Source: an uncultured Lachnospiraceae bacterium (lineage in GTDB: Bacteria > Bacillota > Clostridia > Lachnospirales > Lachnospiraceae). From it: a stretch of 64,000 nt of DNA. Both the position numbers and the translations under genes were made by a program. The stretch is from contig CATXUX010000013.1 in assembly GCA_958402795.1 (NCBI GenBank), forward strand, positions 1-64,000, written 5' to 3'. The notes beneath the pieces were generated by a model. The model had not been told where the DNA came from, ran no database searches, and saw nothing but the letters and a program-made list of their open reading frames with translations. Below, in pieces: positions 35,369-44,104 of the stretch (positions within the stretch are counted from its first letter, which is position 1; every line of letters starts with the position of its first letter).

Positions 35369-36901
35369 TCATATCAGTTCTACATTCAGGACTGCCGCGC
35401 TAAGCGGCGGAATCACAATTTCGGCTGACTCTGTATGCCGGAATTCTTTGATGAAAAGACGGTTTGGATGTTCCAGATCGTTTTCTGTATCCGGTTCCGT
35501 ATTTCCAAAGTAGTTTCCTGAAACTGCTCCCGCCGTTTTTCCTTTTATTCCAAGACTTACCGTGATGTCTTCTTTTAAATGTCTGTTTACCAGATTCAAT
35601 ACCAGGCGCTTCTTTTCTCTGTCATAACTGCAGGAAGCGTCCAGATAGGGAACTTCTTTATAATACGTTCCTTCCCATATCGGCGACTGTACCCAGAGAT
35701 CCACCGCCTCCAGTTCCTTATTGGGAAGAAATAATTCCTGTACATAAGATACCGCCGTGCGAAAACATCTGCTGCCTCCCTGTTCTACGATCACCGCCGG
35801 AAGTACATTCACAAGCTGCGCCATGTTACACAGCGCCGCAACATCCGCATTTCGGATAAAAATATTAAAATAAGCCGCCGTCAAAAGGCCATCCGCGGCA
35901 GTATAGTTACAGCAGGTATTCTCATCGGCACGATACCATGGGTTATACTCATCCAGCGCAATGCCGATAGGTTTAAAATCTCCATGTTTATGCCTGATCA
36001 GACGGATATCTTCCCGCATGATCCGATAAGCATCCTCCAATATCTGCATCTGCTCATTCAGATAATAATGCACCTTTTCTGTTCCCATCTCTTCCCATGT
36101 CTGCATGATATCATCCTTGTAATCATGTCCGATATAATGATGCATGTCGATATAATCCAGATATTCAAACATACGGTCCAGTACTTCCCGGTTCCAGTTA
36201 TCAGACGGATTGGGGGAATATCCGGCCGGCGCATCATAGACTCCATCCAGCACCGGGAAATGTGCGCCGCAGCCGATCAGTTTGATCGAAGGATCTGCCT
36301 CTTTCATTGCCATTGCAAATTCCCGCGCCCGTTTCACATAATCTCCTGCATGATCGAAATACCCAAGTTCCCAGTTTCCGCCGACTTCATTTCCGATGCC
36401 CCACAGCCTGACTCCATAAGGTTCTTTATGACCGTTTTCCCATCGTTGATCCGCATAACGGCTTCCAATGGAACCGTTGCAGTATTCCACCCAGTTTCTT
36501 GCTTCTTCCGGGGTTCCGGTTCCCATATTGACGCAGATAAACGGTTCGGCGCCTATTTTTCTGCACCACTTGATATATTCGTCTGTTCCAAATGAATTAT
36601 CCGGATTATCATAATGTGTCCTGTATCTTGTCTTCGGCCGTTTTTTCTTTGGTCCGATTCCGTCTTCAAAATGATAGTACGGCGCATAACAGCCGCCTGG
36701 GAACCGAACCGAAGTTACTCCCATTTTTTTCGCCGTTTCGATCACGTCTTTCCGAAATCCGTCCTCATCCGCAACAGGACTTTGTGGATCATAAACCCCG
36801 CCATAGATGCATGTGCCAAGGTTTTCAATAAAACTTCCAAAAATACCAGCGGACACTTTTGATATCACCCTGTCCGGATTTACAAATACTTCTGCTCTCA
36901 T
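35369..36901 (-). CDS. GH51 alpha-L-arabinofuranosidase
   Basis: The 510-residue enzyme removes alpha-L-arabinofuranose from arabinoxylan, arabinan or arabinogalactan fragments. The N terminus (ISKVSAGIFGSFIENLGTCIYGGVYDP) and SVRFPGGCYAPYYHFEDGIGP are classic GH51. The acid/base Glu172 lies in GIGNEVGG and the nucleophile Glu318 in IALDEYNPWY. A C-terminal beta-sandwich follows. It has no signal peptide and lies 24 bases downstream of the GH39 gene. Confidence 0.96.
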   Translation of the reverse strand: MRAEVFVNPDRVISKVSAGIFGSFIENLGTCIYGGVYDPQSPVADEDGFRKDVIETAKKMGVTSVRFPGGCYAPYYHFEDGIGPKKKRPKTRYRTHYDNPDNSFGTDEYIKWCRKIGAEPFICVNMGTGTPEEARNWVEYCNGSIGSRYADQRWENGHKEPYGVRLWGIGNEVGGNWELGYFDHAGDYVKRAREFAMAMKEADPSIKLIGCGAHFPVLDGVYDAPAGYSPNPSDNWNREVLDRMFEYLDYIDMHHYIGHDYKDDIMQTWEEMGTEKVHYYLNEQMQILEDAYRIMREDIRLIRHKHGDFKPIGIALDEYNPWYRADENTCCNYTAADGLLTAAYFNIFIRNADVAALCNMAQLVNVLPAVIVEQGGSRCFRTAVSYVQELFLPNKELEAVDLWVQSPIWEGTYYKEVPYLDASCSYDREKKRLVLNLVNRHLKEDITVSLGIKGKTAGAVSGNYFGNTEPDTENDLEHPNRLFIKEFRHTESAEIVIPPLSAAVLNVELI

Positions 36902-36925
36902 CTCTTTTCCCCATTCTGCTGTTTC

Positions 36926-38467
36926 CTACTGCTCCGAAATCAAAACAACGTTCCAAGGTCTCAGTGTCAGGTTCAGACACAGAGTTCCCGTTTCATCCGC
37001 CTTCAGCATCTCTTCTTTCAGATTCTCCCCACAGGTTTTCAACGCCGTTTCCTGTTCTCGTGTGAGATTTGACGGACAGCCAAATGACTCCCACAACTTT
37101 ACTACGTTTCCACTTTCCTGATCTAGGATCTCCATCCTGAAAGACGATGACGCATCCACCTGGGTGATACACACGGAGAACTCTTCAGGTTCTCCCTGTT
37201 TTTGGAATTCTTCAATCGTTCTTCTGTCAGGATATGCAGAAATCGGAACAGATTCTGTAACTTCTTTCGGATAATGATAAAGAAGCGTCCGGAGTTTCCC
37301 CTGCTGATTTTTGGTAATTATAGTTCCCTCTGTTTTCCAGATTACTTCTTCTCCCAGCGCATTCAGGAAACGGTATGCGTGATATGCAGGTTTTTTGATT
37401 CCCTGCATATTGAGCAGTCCGAATCCTCCGTGAAATGGTTCCGGTCCCGGTCCTTGTTCTTCAAAGATATCAGTAAACACCCAGTAGGAAAGAGAATCCA
37501 CCAGTCCCTCCGAATCCAGATTGCATTTTATGATGTATGCCGCTTCGGCAAGGGAATCATGGCTGCAGTCTCTTGACGTCGGGCTGGAACTCCATTCCGT
37601 CAGATGGATCTTTGCATCTTTATATGCACTGGCATCTACCGTATTTCTAAGCCATGTCAGATCATCTCTCAGGGCATCCACATACCGTGACCTGCCTTTC
37701 AGTCCGGTTCCTTCCCTTTGATTATCTACTGCAAAATCTGTCGGATACGGATGCGTGGATACAAAATCCACCGGCAGATGTTCTGTCTCGCAAAAGTGCA
37801 GGAAATCCGCGATCCATGTGCCTTTCCATTCTAGGCTCTGCAGGTCCTTCACCTGATTCGTCTTATGTGCACTTACGTCTTCCACTTCTCCGTCAAATCT
37901 GGAATCCGGCACAAAATTACTGGTCGCCGGTCCGCCGACGCGCAGTTTGTCGCAGACGCCCTTTATTGCATTTACTGAAGTCTGATAGAGCCGGAAATAC
38001 TGCGATTTTGTTCCATGCCAGAAAGCGTGGAGATCCGCCTCGTTCCAGATTTCAAAATACCACTGTTCCACTTCTTCCAGTCCATATCTCTCGATCCAGT
38101 GTCTGACCAGACCGTCAAGCAGTCTTCCCCACGCTTCATAATCGGCAGGCGGCGTTACATTTCCCTTCCACCAGAACTGGGTTCCGTCTCCGCCTGCCAT
38201 CGCTTCCGGCATAAATCCGAACTCCACAAACGGCCGGATTCCCATTTCCAGCAGAGCATCAAACAACATATCTATATAAGCATAATTATAAAATTCCCTT
38301 TCCCCTTCTCTTCGATATACGCCCATTTCATCGCACAGCAGTCCGTGAAAGCGGATATATTGAAATCCACATTCCCTTACCGCCATTTGCAGTTGTTTCT
38401 GCCACACTGCCCTTAATCCCTCACCGGCTCTTCCTGCTCCGATACAAGTATTCCAGTATTTTATCAT
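36926..38467 (-). CDS. GH39 glycosidase (beta-xylosidase-like)
   Basis: The enzyme of about 513 residues has the GH39 opening WNTCIGAGRAGEGLRAVWQKQL, acid/base Glu143 in FEIWNEAD and nucleophile Glu291 in HLTEWSSSP, with a C-terminal beta domain. Most characterised members are beta-xylosidases; some act on other glycans such as arabinosides or glucuronides. I use the ATG at 38465-38467; a GTG 42 bases upstream is an alternative, and neither has a strong ribosome site. It is the first gene of the glycan locus. Confidence 0.9.
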   Translation of the reverse strand: MIKYWNTCIGAGRAGEGLRAVWQKQLQMAVRECGFQYIRFHGLLCDEMGVYRREGEREFYNYAYIDMLFDALLEMGIRPFVEFGFMPEAMAGGDGTQFWWKGNVTPPADYEAWGRLLDGLVRHWIERYGLEEVEQWYFEIWNEADLHAFWHGTKSQYFRLYQTSVNAIKGVCDKLRVGGPATSNFVPDSRFDGEVEDVSAHKTNQVKDLQSLEWKGTWIADFLHFCETEHLPVDFVSTHPYPTDFAVDNQREGTGLKGRSRYVDALRDDLTWLRNTVDASAYKDAKIHLTEWSSSPTSRDCSHDSLAEAAYIIKCNLDSEGLVDSLSYWVFTDIFEEQGPGPEPFHGGFGLLNMQGIKKPAYHAYRFLNALGEEVIWKTEGTIITKNQQGKLRTLLYHYPKEVTESVPISAYPDRRTIEEFQKQGEPEEFSVCITQVDASSSFRMEILDQESGNVVKLWESFGCPSNLTREQETALKTCGENLKEEMLKADETGTLCLNLTLRPWNVVLISEQ

Positions 38468-38628
38468 CTTCTTCCCATTTTCTCTTGCACTTACTCTGAT
38501 CTTCCCCACCGTTGCAGCCTTCTTTCTATTCTGATCTTTTTTCTTATCTTAGCATTTCCTCACCGACAGAAAAGGCAGAAATTCAAGAAAAACCTGCTGA
38601 AAATCGTGTTTTTCCAGCACAGCAGATT

Positions 38629-38671
38629 AAAAAAACGGGAAGAGCCGTCATCTGCTCTGTTCCCGTTTTTT
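38629..38671. terminator. Bidirectional terminator at the end of the surface-protein operon
   Basis: AAAAAACGGGA-AGAGC-N8-GCTCT-(GT)-TCCCGTTTTTT forms a long hairpin with A and T flanks, 17 bases past the stop of the sortase-substrate gene. A second small hairpin lies just beyond it. It insulates the glycan locus from the surface operon. Confidence 0.82.
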
Positions 38672-38687
38672 CGCTTTACTCTGTATG

Positions 38688-39413
38688 TTACCACTGCTGT
38701 TTTCTTTTTCCTACATATACAAGTGCCATTAAAGCTGCAATTGCACCGACGCCAGACAACAGCCACAGCATCAAGTTTGTATTATCTCCGGTCTTTACAC
38801 CGGTACTTTCCGGATTATCAGAATCCGTTTCCTGCTCCGCCAGCACATAATAGCTGTTGTGTGTGGTGGCAAAGGAAATTCTGTCGTTTTTCACACTACT
38901 GTCCATTTTAGAAGCATCATTTCCCTGCGATACATAATAGATCACCGGAGATTTGTATGCCCCGTTTAAGGATATGGTGATTGTGATGGTTCCCGTCACT
39001 TCATATCTCTGCCCGTCGCTGTCCACAAAGTAAATGTCATAAACTCGGAGATTGCTTCCCAAGCCTTCCATGCACTCTGCGATCCAGTCATACACAGACG
39101 TATCCTCTGTCCCGATCTGTTCCACAACAAACAGCAGTCCGTCCGGAAGGCTGTCTCCCTTCACGGTCAAAATGATCCCGTCGGGAAGCTCCACTTCCCC
39201 TTTCCCATTTTCCACGTCATCCGGATGTCCTGCGATCTTTGTTGTCAGCACCGTCTTACCGTCCTGCTCTCCGGAATCTGACGCAGGCTGCCCGCTGCCG
39301 TCCGATCCGACGTATATTTCCTGTGCATATGCAGATACCGGGAATAATGCAGACAGCAGGCACAGGGTCAGAATCCCCGTCAGTGTCCGGATTCTCTTTT
39401 TTAAAAGTCCCAC
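38688..39413 (-). CDS. Secreted protein with sortase-type C-terminal anchor
   Basis: The 241-residue protein has a signal peptide (about 1-30, LTGILTLCLLSALFPVSAYAQ), a mainly beta-stranded body and a C-terminal sorting-type tail: STGVKTGDNTN, a 20-residue hydrophobic segment, then GKRKQQW. The VKTGD motif replaces canonical LPXTG, a variant seen in Clostridia. No sortase is encoded in the window. The start is a GTG with GGGAG 9 bases upstream. As the last gene of the operon it may be the wall anchor of the assembly. Confidence 0.8.
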   Translation of the reverse strand: MGLLKKRIRTLTGILTLCLLSALFPVSAYAQEIYVGSDGSGQPASDSGEQDGKTVLTTKIAGHPDDVENGKGEVELPDGIILTVKGDSLPDGLLFVVEQIGTEDTSVYDWIAECMEGLGSNLRVYDIYFVDSDGQRYEVTGTITITISLNGAYKSPVIYYVSQGNDASKMDSSVKNDRISFATTHNSYYVLAEQETDSDNPESTGVKTGDNTNLMLWLLSGVGAIAALMALVYVGKRKQQW

Positions 39414-39443
39414 ATGTATCGTCTCCCTTCTAAAATTCCCGGC

Positions 39444-39932
39444 TTATTCTACATCAAGAAGCTCCGCCTGAAAGGTAACCGACGCCCGGTATGTCCCCGG
39501 ACTGGTCTCTCCCCATGTCTCGCTGGGGATGTGAACCGTCAGAGCGGCGTTAGATTCCTCTTTCACGTCCCGACTGTTCCATGTTTTCCCCGCAAACGCG
39601 CTGTCTCCTGTACGGAGTTCAAACGGAAAGCTATTGTCTGCGTCTTCTATATCCACAAACTTTGTGGTGCTGACGCTGACTTTGACTTCCTGCTTTGTCC
39701 CGATACTTCCGTTTACCGAAAGTTCCCCGATATCTGTATCGACCACACCAAAAGAAATGGTCTGATCTTTCGGAATCGTCAGGATATAGCTTGCGTCTTT
39801 CTGAACCGTCAGTTCCATCGACTGCGACTGGCTGCTGTCAGCGGCATACGCTGTCAGGGCAGACGATACCAGAACAACCGCCGCAAGGACAGCGCCCGCA
39901 GCTCTCTCTTTCTGTTTTGTTCCTATTTTCAT
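39444..39932 (-). CDS. Exported small beta-sandwich protein (surface operon)
   Basis: The 162-residue protein has a signal peptide ending TAYAADS. The mature part starts SMELTVQKDASYILTIPKDQTISFG and ends SPGTYRASVTFQAELLDVE. This pattern, an xxIP strand near the start and an AGTYxGxVTF strand at the end, recurs in the next two upstream products and at the C terminus of the giant protein, which suggests a common domain. GGGAGG lies 10 bases before the ATG. I do not recognise a named family; a structural subunit is my inference. Confidence 0.75.
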   Translation of the reverse strand: MKIGTKQKERAAGAVLAAVVLVSSALTAYAADSSQSQSMELTVQKDASYILTIPKDQTISFGVVDTDIGELSVNGSIGTKQEVKVSVSTTKFVDIEDADNSFPFELRTGDSAFAGKTWNSRDVKEESNAALTVHIPSETWGETSPGTYRASVTFQAELLDVE

Positions 39933-39956
39933 GCCTATGCCGCCTCCCGGTGCATA

Positions 39957-40463
39957 CTATTTATTTACAATCGATGCTTCAAAGGTAATCGTACCGGTAT
40001 ACAGTCCGGCGTCTGCATCCGCGCCGACTGGCGAGAAATACAAGGATCCGCCTACTGTCGGTACAATAGATTTGCCTTCAAATTCCGCTACCACTGCATC
40101 ATCTGCGATTCCGGCGCCTCCATTTGTAAGGCTTACCGTTGAAGTTACATTTTTACTGCTATCGCTAGTATCGGTCAGTGTTACCTCGCCGTTCGTGATT
40201 CCGGACTTCACCTTGATCTGTACCTTCTCGGCAGATGTAACGTTAATCGCATGAAGTCCTACGCTCGCTCCCACTACCTCTGTCTCTTTCAGCACAACCG
40301 TAGTGGGAATATTCAGCGTAAAAGTGGATGTAGATGCGTCCTTTCTGAATGTCACATTCGTAGAACCTTCCTCCGCATATGCCGTCATCGCACCTCCCGC
40401 GATGATTCCTGCTACCAGGATTGCTGCAATTCCTTTTGTAAAATGTTTTCTGTTTGTCATCAT
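39957..40463 (-). CDS. Exported small beta-sandwich protein (surface operon)
   Basis: The 168-residue product has a signal peptide ending AMTAYAEEG. Mature residues run from NVTFRKDASTSTFTLNIPTTVV to DADAGLYTGTITFEASIVNK, the same overall layout as the downstream neighbour. It contains no cysteine, no membrane anchor and no sorting signal, so it is either released or held by other proteins of the operon. AAAGGAGG precedes the start. The length and layout resemble minor subunits of secreted fibres, but no pilin motif can be shown. Confidence 0.75.
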   Translation of the reverse strand: MMTNRKHFTKGIAAILVAGIIAGGAMTAYAEEGSTNVTFRKDASTSTFTLNIPTTVVLKETEVVGASVGLHAINVTSAEKVQIKVKSGITNGEVTLTDTSDSSKNVTSTVSLTNGGAGIADDAVVAEFEGKSIVPTVGGSLYFSPVGADADAGLYTGTITFEASIVNK

Positions 40464-40477
40464 GTTCGTTTCCTCCT

Positions 40478-41002
40478 TTAATTGATTACATTTAATGTTA
40501 ATTTTATTTCAGAGCCGTTGAGCGGCGTCTGTGCGTCATCCATTGCAAAGCATTCATATTTCAGCACCGCGTCTTCATAAGTTCCTGCGTCAAGCGTCTG
40601 CTCCAATGTAATATCATAGATTCCCTTTCCCGGCTCTATAAGGTCAGACTGCCAGAGCTGTGTGCCGTCGGACAAAAGCAGCGACATGCGGAAATAACAG
40701 GTATTCTGCTCCGGGTTGTAGAGATTCACCGACTGTTCCTCAGAATCCGCTTTCAGCGTAATGCTCCCGTACCCCGGGATATCGATGGTGTCCGTGTTTT
40801 TCTCTCCCTCATATACATCCCGTTCCCCCGTCCAATCCTCGGCATTTTCATCCGTGGTCAGTCCGCCGCGCTGCGGGGTATCTTCCCCGAACCAGTGATT
40901 CCAGTTCAGTCCCACAAACACTCCGGCTCCCACAAGCAGGATTACCAACACGATCAGAAGAAGGATTTTCCCTGTCTTTCCTTTTGGATTGTTTTCATTC
41001 AT
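40478..41002 (-). CDS. Membrane-anchored small beta protein (surface operon)
   Basis: The 174-residue protein begins with a lysine-rich stretch and one membrane helix (about 12-33, ILLLIVLVILLVGAGVFVGL), then an acidic linker and a beta-rich domain from IDIPGYGSITLKADSEE to SEIKLTLNVIN, with DAGTYEDAVLKYE inside. It would be anchored with its body outside. Its ATG overlaps the stop of the giant protein gene by 4 bases (ATGA), implying coupled synthesis. Confidence 0.75.
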   Translation of the reverse strand: MNENNPKGKTGKILLLIVLVILLVGAGVFVGLNWNHWFGEDTPQRGGLTTDENAEDWTGERDVYEGEKNTDTIDIPGYGSITLKADSEEQSVNLYNPEQNTCYFRMSLLLSDGTQLWQSDLIEPGKGIYDITLEQTLDAGTYEDAVLKYECFAMDDAQTPLNGSEIKLTLNVIN

Positions 41003-44000
41003 TCTGTCGTCCCCCCTTTCGCTGTATACTCAATAGAAAATGTCACGATTCCCTCGTAGGTCCCTGCCGACGCATCCGTTTCCGTCGGCTCCTTAAAGGA
41101 TAAGGATACCGGAGAAACCTCTGCCGAAGTAAATGTTGCAAAAATCTTATCTGCAAATGCTGTAATGGGAGTTTCTCCCACATACATTTCCGATGTCACA
41201 ACGCTTCCGGAACCATCTGTATTCGTCAAGGTCAGTTTCCCGTTTTCATCAATTCCATCACTGACAGAAACGCTGACCGTGCCGCCATTTAAGTTGAATG
41301 GTTCTTCTGTATTGACTCCAATGCTGACGGCATCTCCGCCCGCAGTGGCAGTTGCCGGAATGGTAATGGTGTACGCTGTCGCCTGTGCAGTACAACCATT
41401 CGCCTTACATCTGCCATCTGTATCCCAGTCATGAGGTTCTGTTTCTTCATGCCCGCATACCACGCATGTTCCGATGTGATTCTCTCCATCTTCTTTATCC
41501 GTCCATGTACTGTAGCTGTGTTCGCATTCGTCTACGGTCAGCAAACCAGTCCGTGTTTTACCGTCCAAACCTTCCGTAACCAGCGCCCCATTGGAATAAT
41601 AAGCATATTTCACATCCCCGCTTACATCCAGAAGCTCTTTCAGTGTAACGGAGTTCCCGCTATGAATGGAAATGCTGTATGCGCCGCTGTAAGTTCCTCC
41701 GGAAAGAAGCGCACTGCCGGTTCTCTCAATACGAAGCGCCGCGCCGTCTGCACCGTTTTTCTCTTCTGTATTGGATGCGCTGATGCTGCCCCCTTTGATT
41801 GTGATTTTTGCCCCGGAACCGCTGACATACACGCCTCTTGCCCTGCCCTCAATGTTTCCGTCCAAAATCGTGATGGTACTTCCATCGGAAGCCGCCGCCA
41901 CGCCGATATCCCCGCGGACGTTCCCCGTCCGGATCTCCGCCGTTCCCCTGTTGTACACACAGACGCTGGAATGTCCGTCCGCCGTTGCAAGAACCGTTCC
42001 GCCGCTTAAGACAAAGTGTCCGCCATTTACTGCAATGGCATTGTTTCCACCCGCTCCATTTTCAGCGGTTCCGCTCTCCAGTGTAAAGGTTGCCCCGGAA
42101 GTAACATTGATCAGTCCGCTCGATGCATTATATACATTCCCGGAGAGGGTATAGGTGTTCCCACTGCTGTCCGTTCTGCTTGTTAAAGTGATATCACTGC
42201 CAGACGTTACCGTAAGTGTTGCGCTGGCCTGCACATCCGCAAACAGCATCACCACCGCAGTATTGCCTTGCGCTGCTTCCCATGCCGCCTCTATTGAAGT
42301 GAAATATTCTGTTTCTCCTCCGTCAATACTCACGCCCACTGCCAGGTCCGCCGTAACCGATTTGGTAAATGTATTTTCACTGTTATACTGGCTTGTATAA
42401 GTAACCTGATACTCTAAATCTGTTATTTTTTCCACCTGTGCCGTCCAGCAATATGAAAATGTCTGTCCGCAGATTTCCTTCCCTTCAGGAAGTAAGAGCT
42501 GCTCTGCAATGGTTTCTGTCAGATCCTCTCCGCCATATATCAAATCCTCCGGCACAGAAACCATGTCCTCTGTCAGATTTTCATTTTGGAAAGTTCCGTT
42601 GCCGGTCAGGACGCCCTCTCCGCCCAGACTGCTCCCCATGGGAATCGTAAGGGCAGAACCGTCCGGGACCGTATAGCTTCCGGCAGGCAGGGTTATGTCG
42701 CCGTATACCGCTCCGGAGCTGCCTTCAAAAATAATTCCGGACCATCCGGATTTATCGTCATTGTCCGTAATGCTGCTGATTCTATTGCTGCTTGCAATCA
42801 GAAACGCACTGCCGTTTTCCCCGGTAGAAAAACTCCCCTGGCTCACATGAGAATGGCCTGCTCCTACGCCTGCGCCCAAATTTCCTTTCGCCGTAACAAA
42901 GCCTCCGCTGATCACGATATCCTCTCCGACTTTTTTATAACCGCCCCCGATGCCTGCTCCTGAATCGCTTTCTGCCGTGACAACACCTCCGCTGATGGTA
43001 ATATACCTGCCTGTTCCGGACACACCGCCTCCAATGCCTGCTCCGCCGCGTCCTATGGCAGTAACCGTGCCGCCGCTGATGGTGATATATTCTCCTGCTC
43101 CAAATTCACCACCTCCGATGCCTGCTCCCACCATACCGCTTCTGGCTGTAACGGTTCCGCCGGTGATTGTAATATATCTGGCTGTCTTGTCATTGCCGCC
43201 GCCAATACCCGCACCGCCGTCGTCGTATCCACCGGCAGCATACACTGTACCACCGGTGATCGTAACATTTTCTCCTGCCCCGCCTTCGCCACCTCCGATG
43301 CCTGCTCCGCCCAAAGTTCCGGCGATGGCAGTAACCGTGCCGCCGCGAATCGTAATATTCCTCCCCGCCATACCGTTTCCGCCGCCAATACCTGCGCCAT
43401 AGTTACCTCCTGCTGCTTCCAGGCTGCCACCGCCCGTGATTGTCAGACCATCCCTGCTGTCTGTCTGCAGACCGGCGCAATTCACTCCGCTTTTCAGAAT
43501 ATTGGCGGTTCCATCCGCCAGAGTAATGGTAACGCTGCCCGATGCAATCTCAAATGCCGCGGTAGAATCTATGCCGCTTACATCAATATTCACCCCCGCC
43601 AGAGTGATATTCCCGCCACCGTTCACATAAATCCGGTCCGTGGTCGCCGTACCCGCATCCGTATTACGGATGGTCAAGGAAGTCCCGGTCAGAACCGTCA
43701 GGACGCCGTCCGCATATGTATAATCGGTTCCCAGACTGCCTCCGGTCACGGTGAAATCCCCGGTATCATTTTCCTCAGTGTCATCCGTGATCTCCGGCGA
43801 TTCCACGTTTCCCCCAAGTACAAGAGCGTATTCCGTACTGTCTATCGTCACCATATCCGATAGTTCCGTTTCCGGCACAGATGTTTCTGATTCCGGTTCT
43901 GTCACAGTTTCATCGGTCTGCACATCCCCGGCCTCATTCGTTGTCTGCTCCTGTGGCTGCGGCTCGCTCAGCATTTGCGCCTCCGCTCCCGTATCCTGGT

Positions 44001-44097
44001 TTTGCGCAAAAACGGAGAAATCCACTGCATTTCCTGCCAGCACAGCCGCCAGTGCAATCGCTGCCGTCCGATGCAGCCATTTTTTCCTGTTTTTCAT
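40999..44097 (-). CDS. Large secreted beta-helix surface protein with glycine-rich repeats
   Basis: The 1032-residue protein has a signal peptide (about 1-32), an acidic Thr/Glu-rich linker, seven consecutive repeats of about 28 residues built on GAGIGGG and ITISGGTVTA (beta-helix like), a linker, a second beta-helix block (about 610-800; SGGTVLATADG, IKGGSISAS), a cysteine motif region (about 855-905) with CxxC pairs that may bind zinc, and a C-terminal beta-sandwich (YTITIPATATAGGDAVSIGVN to TYEGIVTFSIEY). I use the ATG at 44095-44097 behind AGGAG. It has no sorting signal of its own. Adhesion or glycan binding is inferred. Confidence 0.83.
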   Translation of the reverse strand: MKNRKKWLHRTAAIALAAVLAGNAVDFSVFAQNQDTGAEAQMLSEPQPQEQTTNEAGDVQTDETVTEPESETSVPETELSDMVTIDSTEYALVLGGNVESPEITDDTEENDTGDFTVTGGSLGTDYTYADGVLTVLTGTSLTIRNTDAGTATTDRIYVNGGGNITLAGVNIDVSGIDSTAAFEIASGSVTITLADGTANILKSGVNCAGLQTDSRDGLTITGGGSLEAAGGNYGAGIGGGNGMAGRNITIRGGTVTAIAGTLGGAGIGGGEGGAGENVTITGGTVYAAGGYDDGGAGIGGGNDKTARYITITGGTVTARSGMVGAGIGGGEFGAGEYITISGGTVTAIGRGGAGIGGGVSGTGRYITISGGVVTAESDSGAGIGGGYKKVGEDIVISGGFVTAKGNLGAGVGAGHSHVSQGSFSTGENGSAFLIASSNRISSITDNDDKSGWSGIIFEGSSGAVYGDITLPAGSYTVPDGSALTIPMGSSLGGEGVLTGNGTFQNENLTEDMVSVPEDLIYGGEDLTETIAEQLLLPEGKEICGQTFSYCWTAQVEKITDLEYQVTYTSQYNSENTFTKSVTADLAVGVSIDGGETEYFTSIEAAWEAAQGNTAVVMLFADVQASATLTVTSGSDITLTSRTDSSGNTYTLSGNVYNASSGLINVTSGATFTLESGTAENGAGGNNAIAVNGGHFVLSGGTVLATADGHSSVCVYNRGTAEIRTGNVRGDIGVAAASDGSTITILDGNIEGRARGVYVSGSGAKITIKGGSISASNTEEKNGADGAALRIERTGSALLSGGTYSGAYSISIHSGNSVTLKELLDVSGDVKYAYYSNGALVTEGLDGKTRTGLLTVDECEHSYSTWTDKEDGENHIGTCVVCGHEETEPHDWDTDGRCKANGCTAQATAYTITIPATATAGGDAVSIGVNTEEPFNLNGGTVSVSVSDGIDENGKLTLTNTDGSGSVVTSEMYVGETPITAFADKIFATFTSAEVSPVSLSFKEPTETDASAGTYEGIVTFSIEYTAKGGTTE
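42857..43446 (-). repeat. Coding tandem repeats of the giant surface protein
   Basis: Seven imperfect in-frame repeats of 84-93 bases encode the ITIxGGTVTA...GAGIGGG units. Glycine positions are constant, while the tips between units vary (GYDDG, SGMV, GRG, SDSG). This is a place where recombination could change repeat number. Confidence 0.85.
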
Positions 44098-44104
44098 GCC
44101 TATA

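Noticed and set aside
14922..38467. Polysaccharide lyase within the glycan locus
   Set aside because: Each large protein was assigned to a glycosidase, transporter or regulator fold; none shows lyase motifs.
38580..38626. Possible catabolite-repression (cre) site upstream of the GH39 gene
   Set aside because: TGAAAATCG fits the consensus only with an extra base, and the second half does not match. I could not support it.
38688..39413. Canonical LPXTG sortase substrate together with a dedicated sortase
   Set aside because: The tail has VKTGD rather than LPXTG and no sortase gene is in the window, so only a sortase-type anchor is claimed.
42950..43402. Plus-strand proline-rich open frame (PPPMPAP-type repeats)
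   Set aside because: It is the reverse reading of the glycine-rich repeats of the giant surface protein; glycine codons read as proline-type codons on the other strand.
42857..43446. CRISPR-like array
   Set aside because: The repeats are in-frame coding repeats of 84-93 bases with no constant short repeat and no unique spacers; no cas gene is present.
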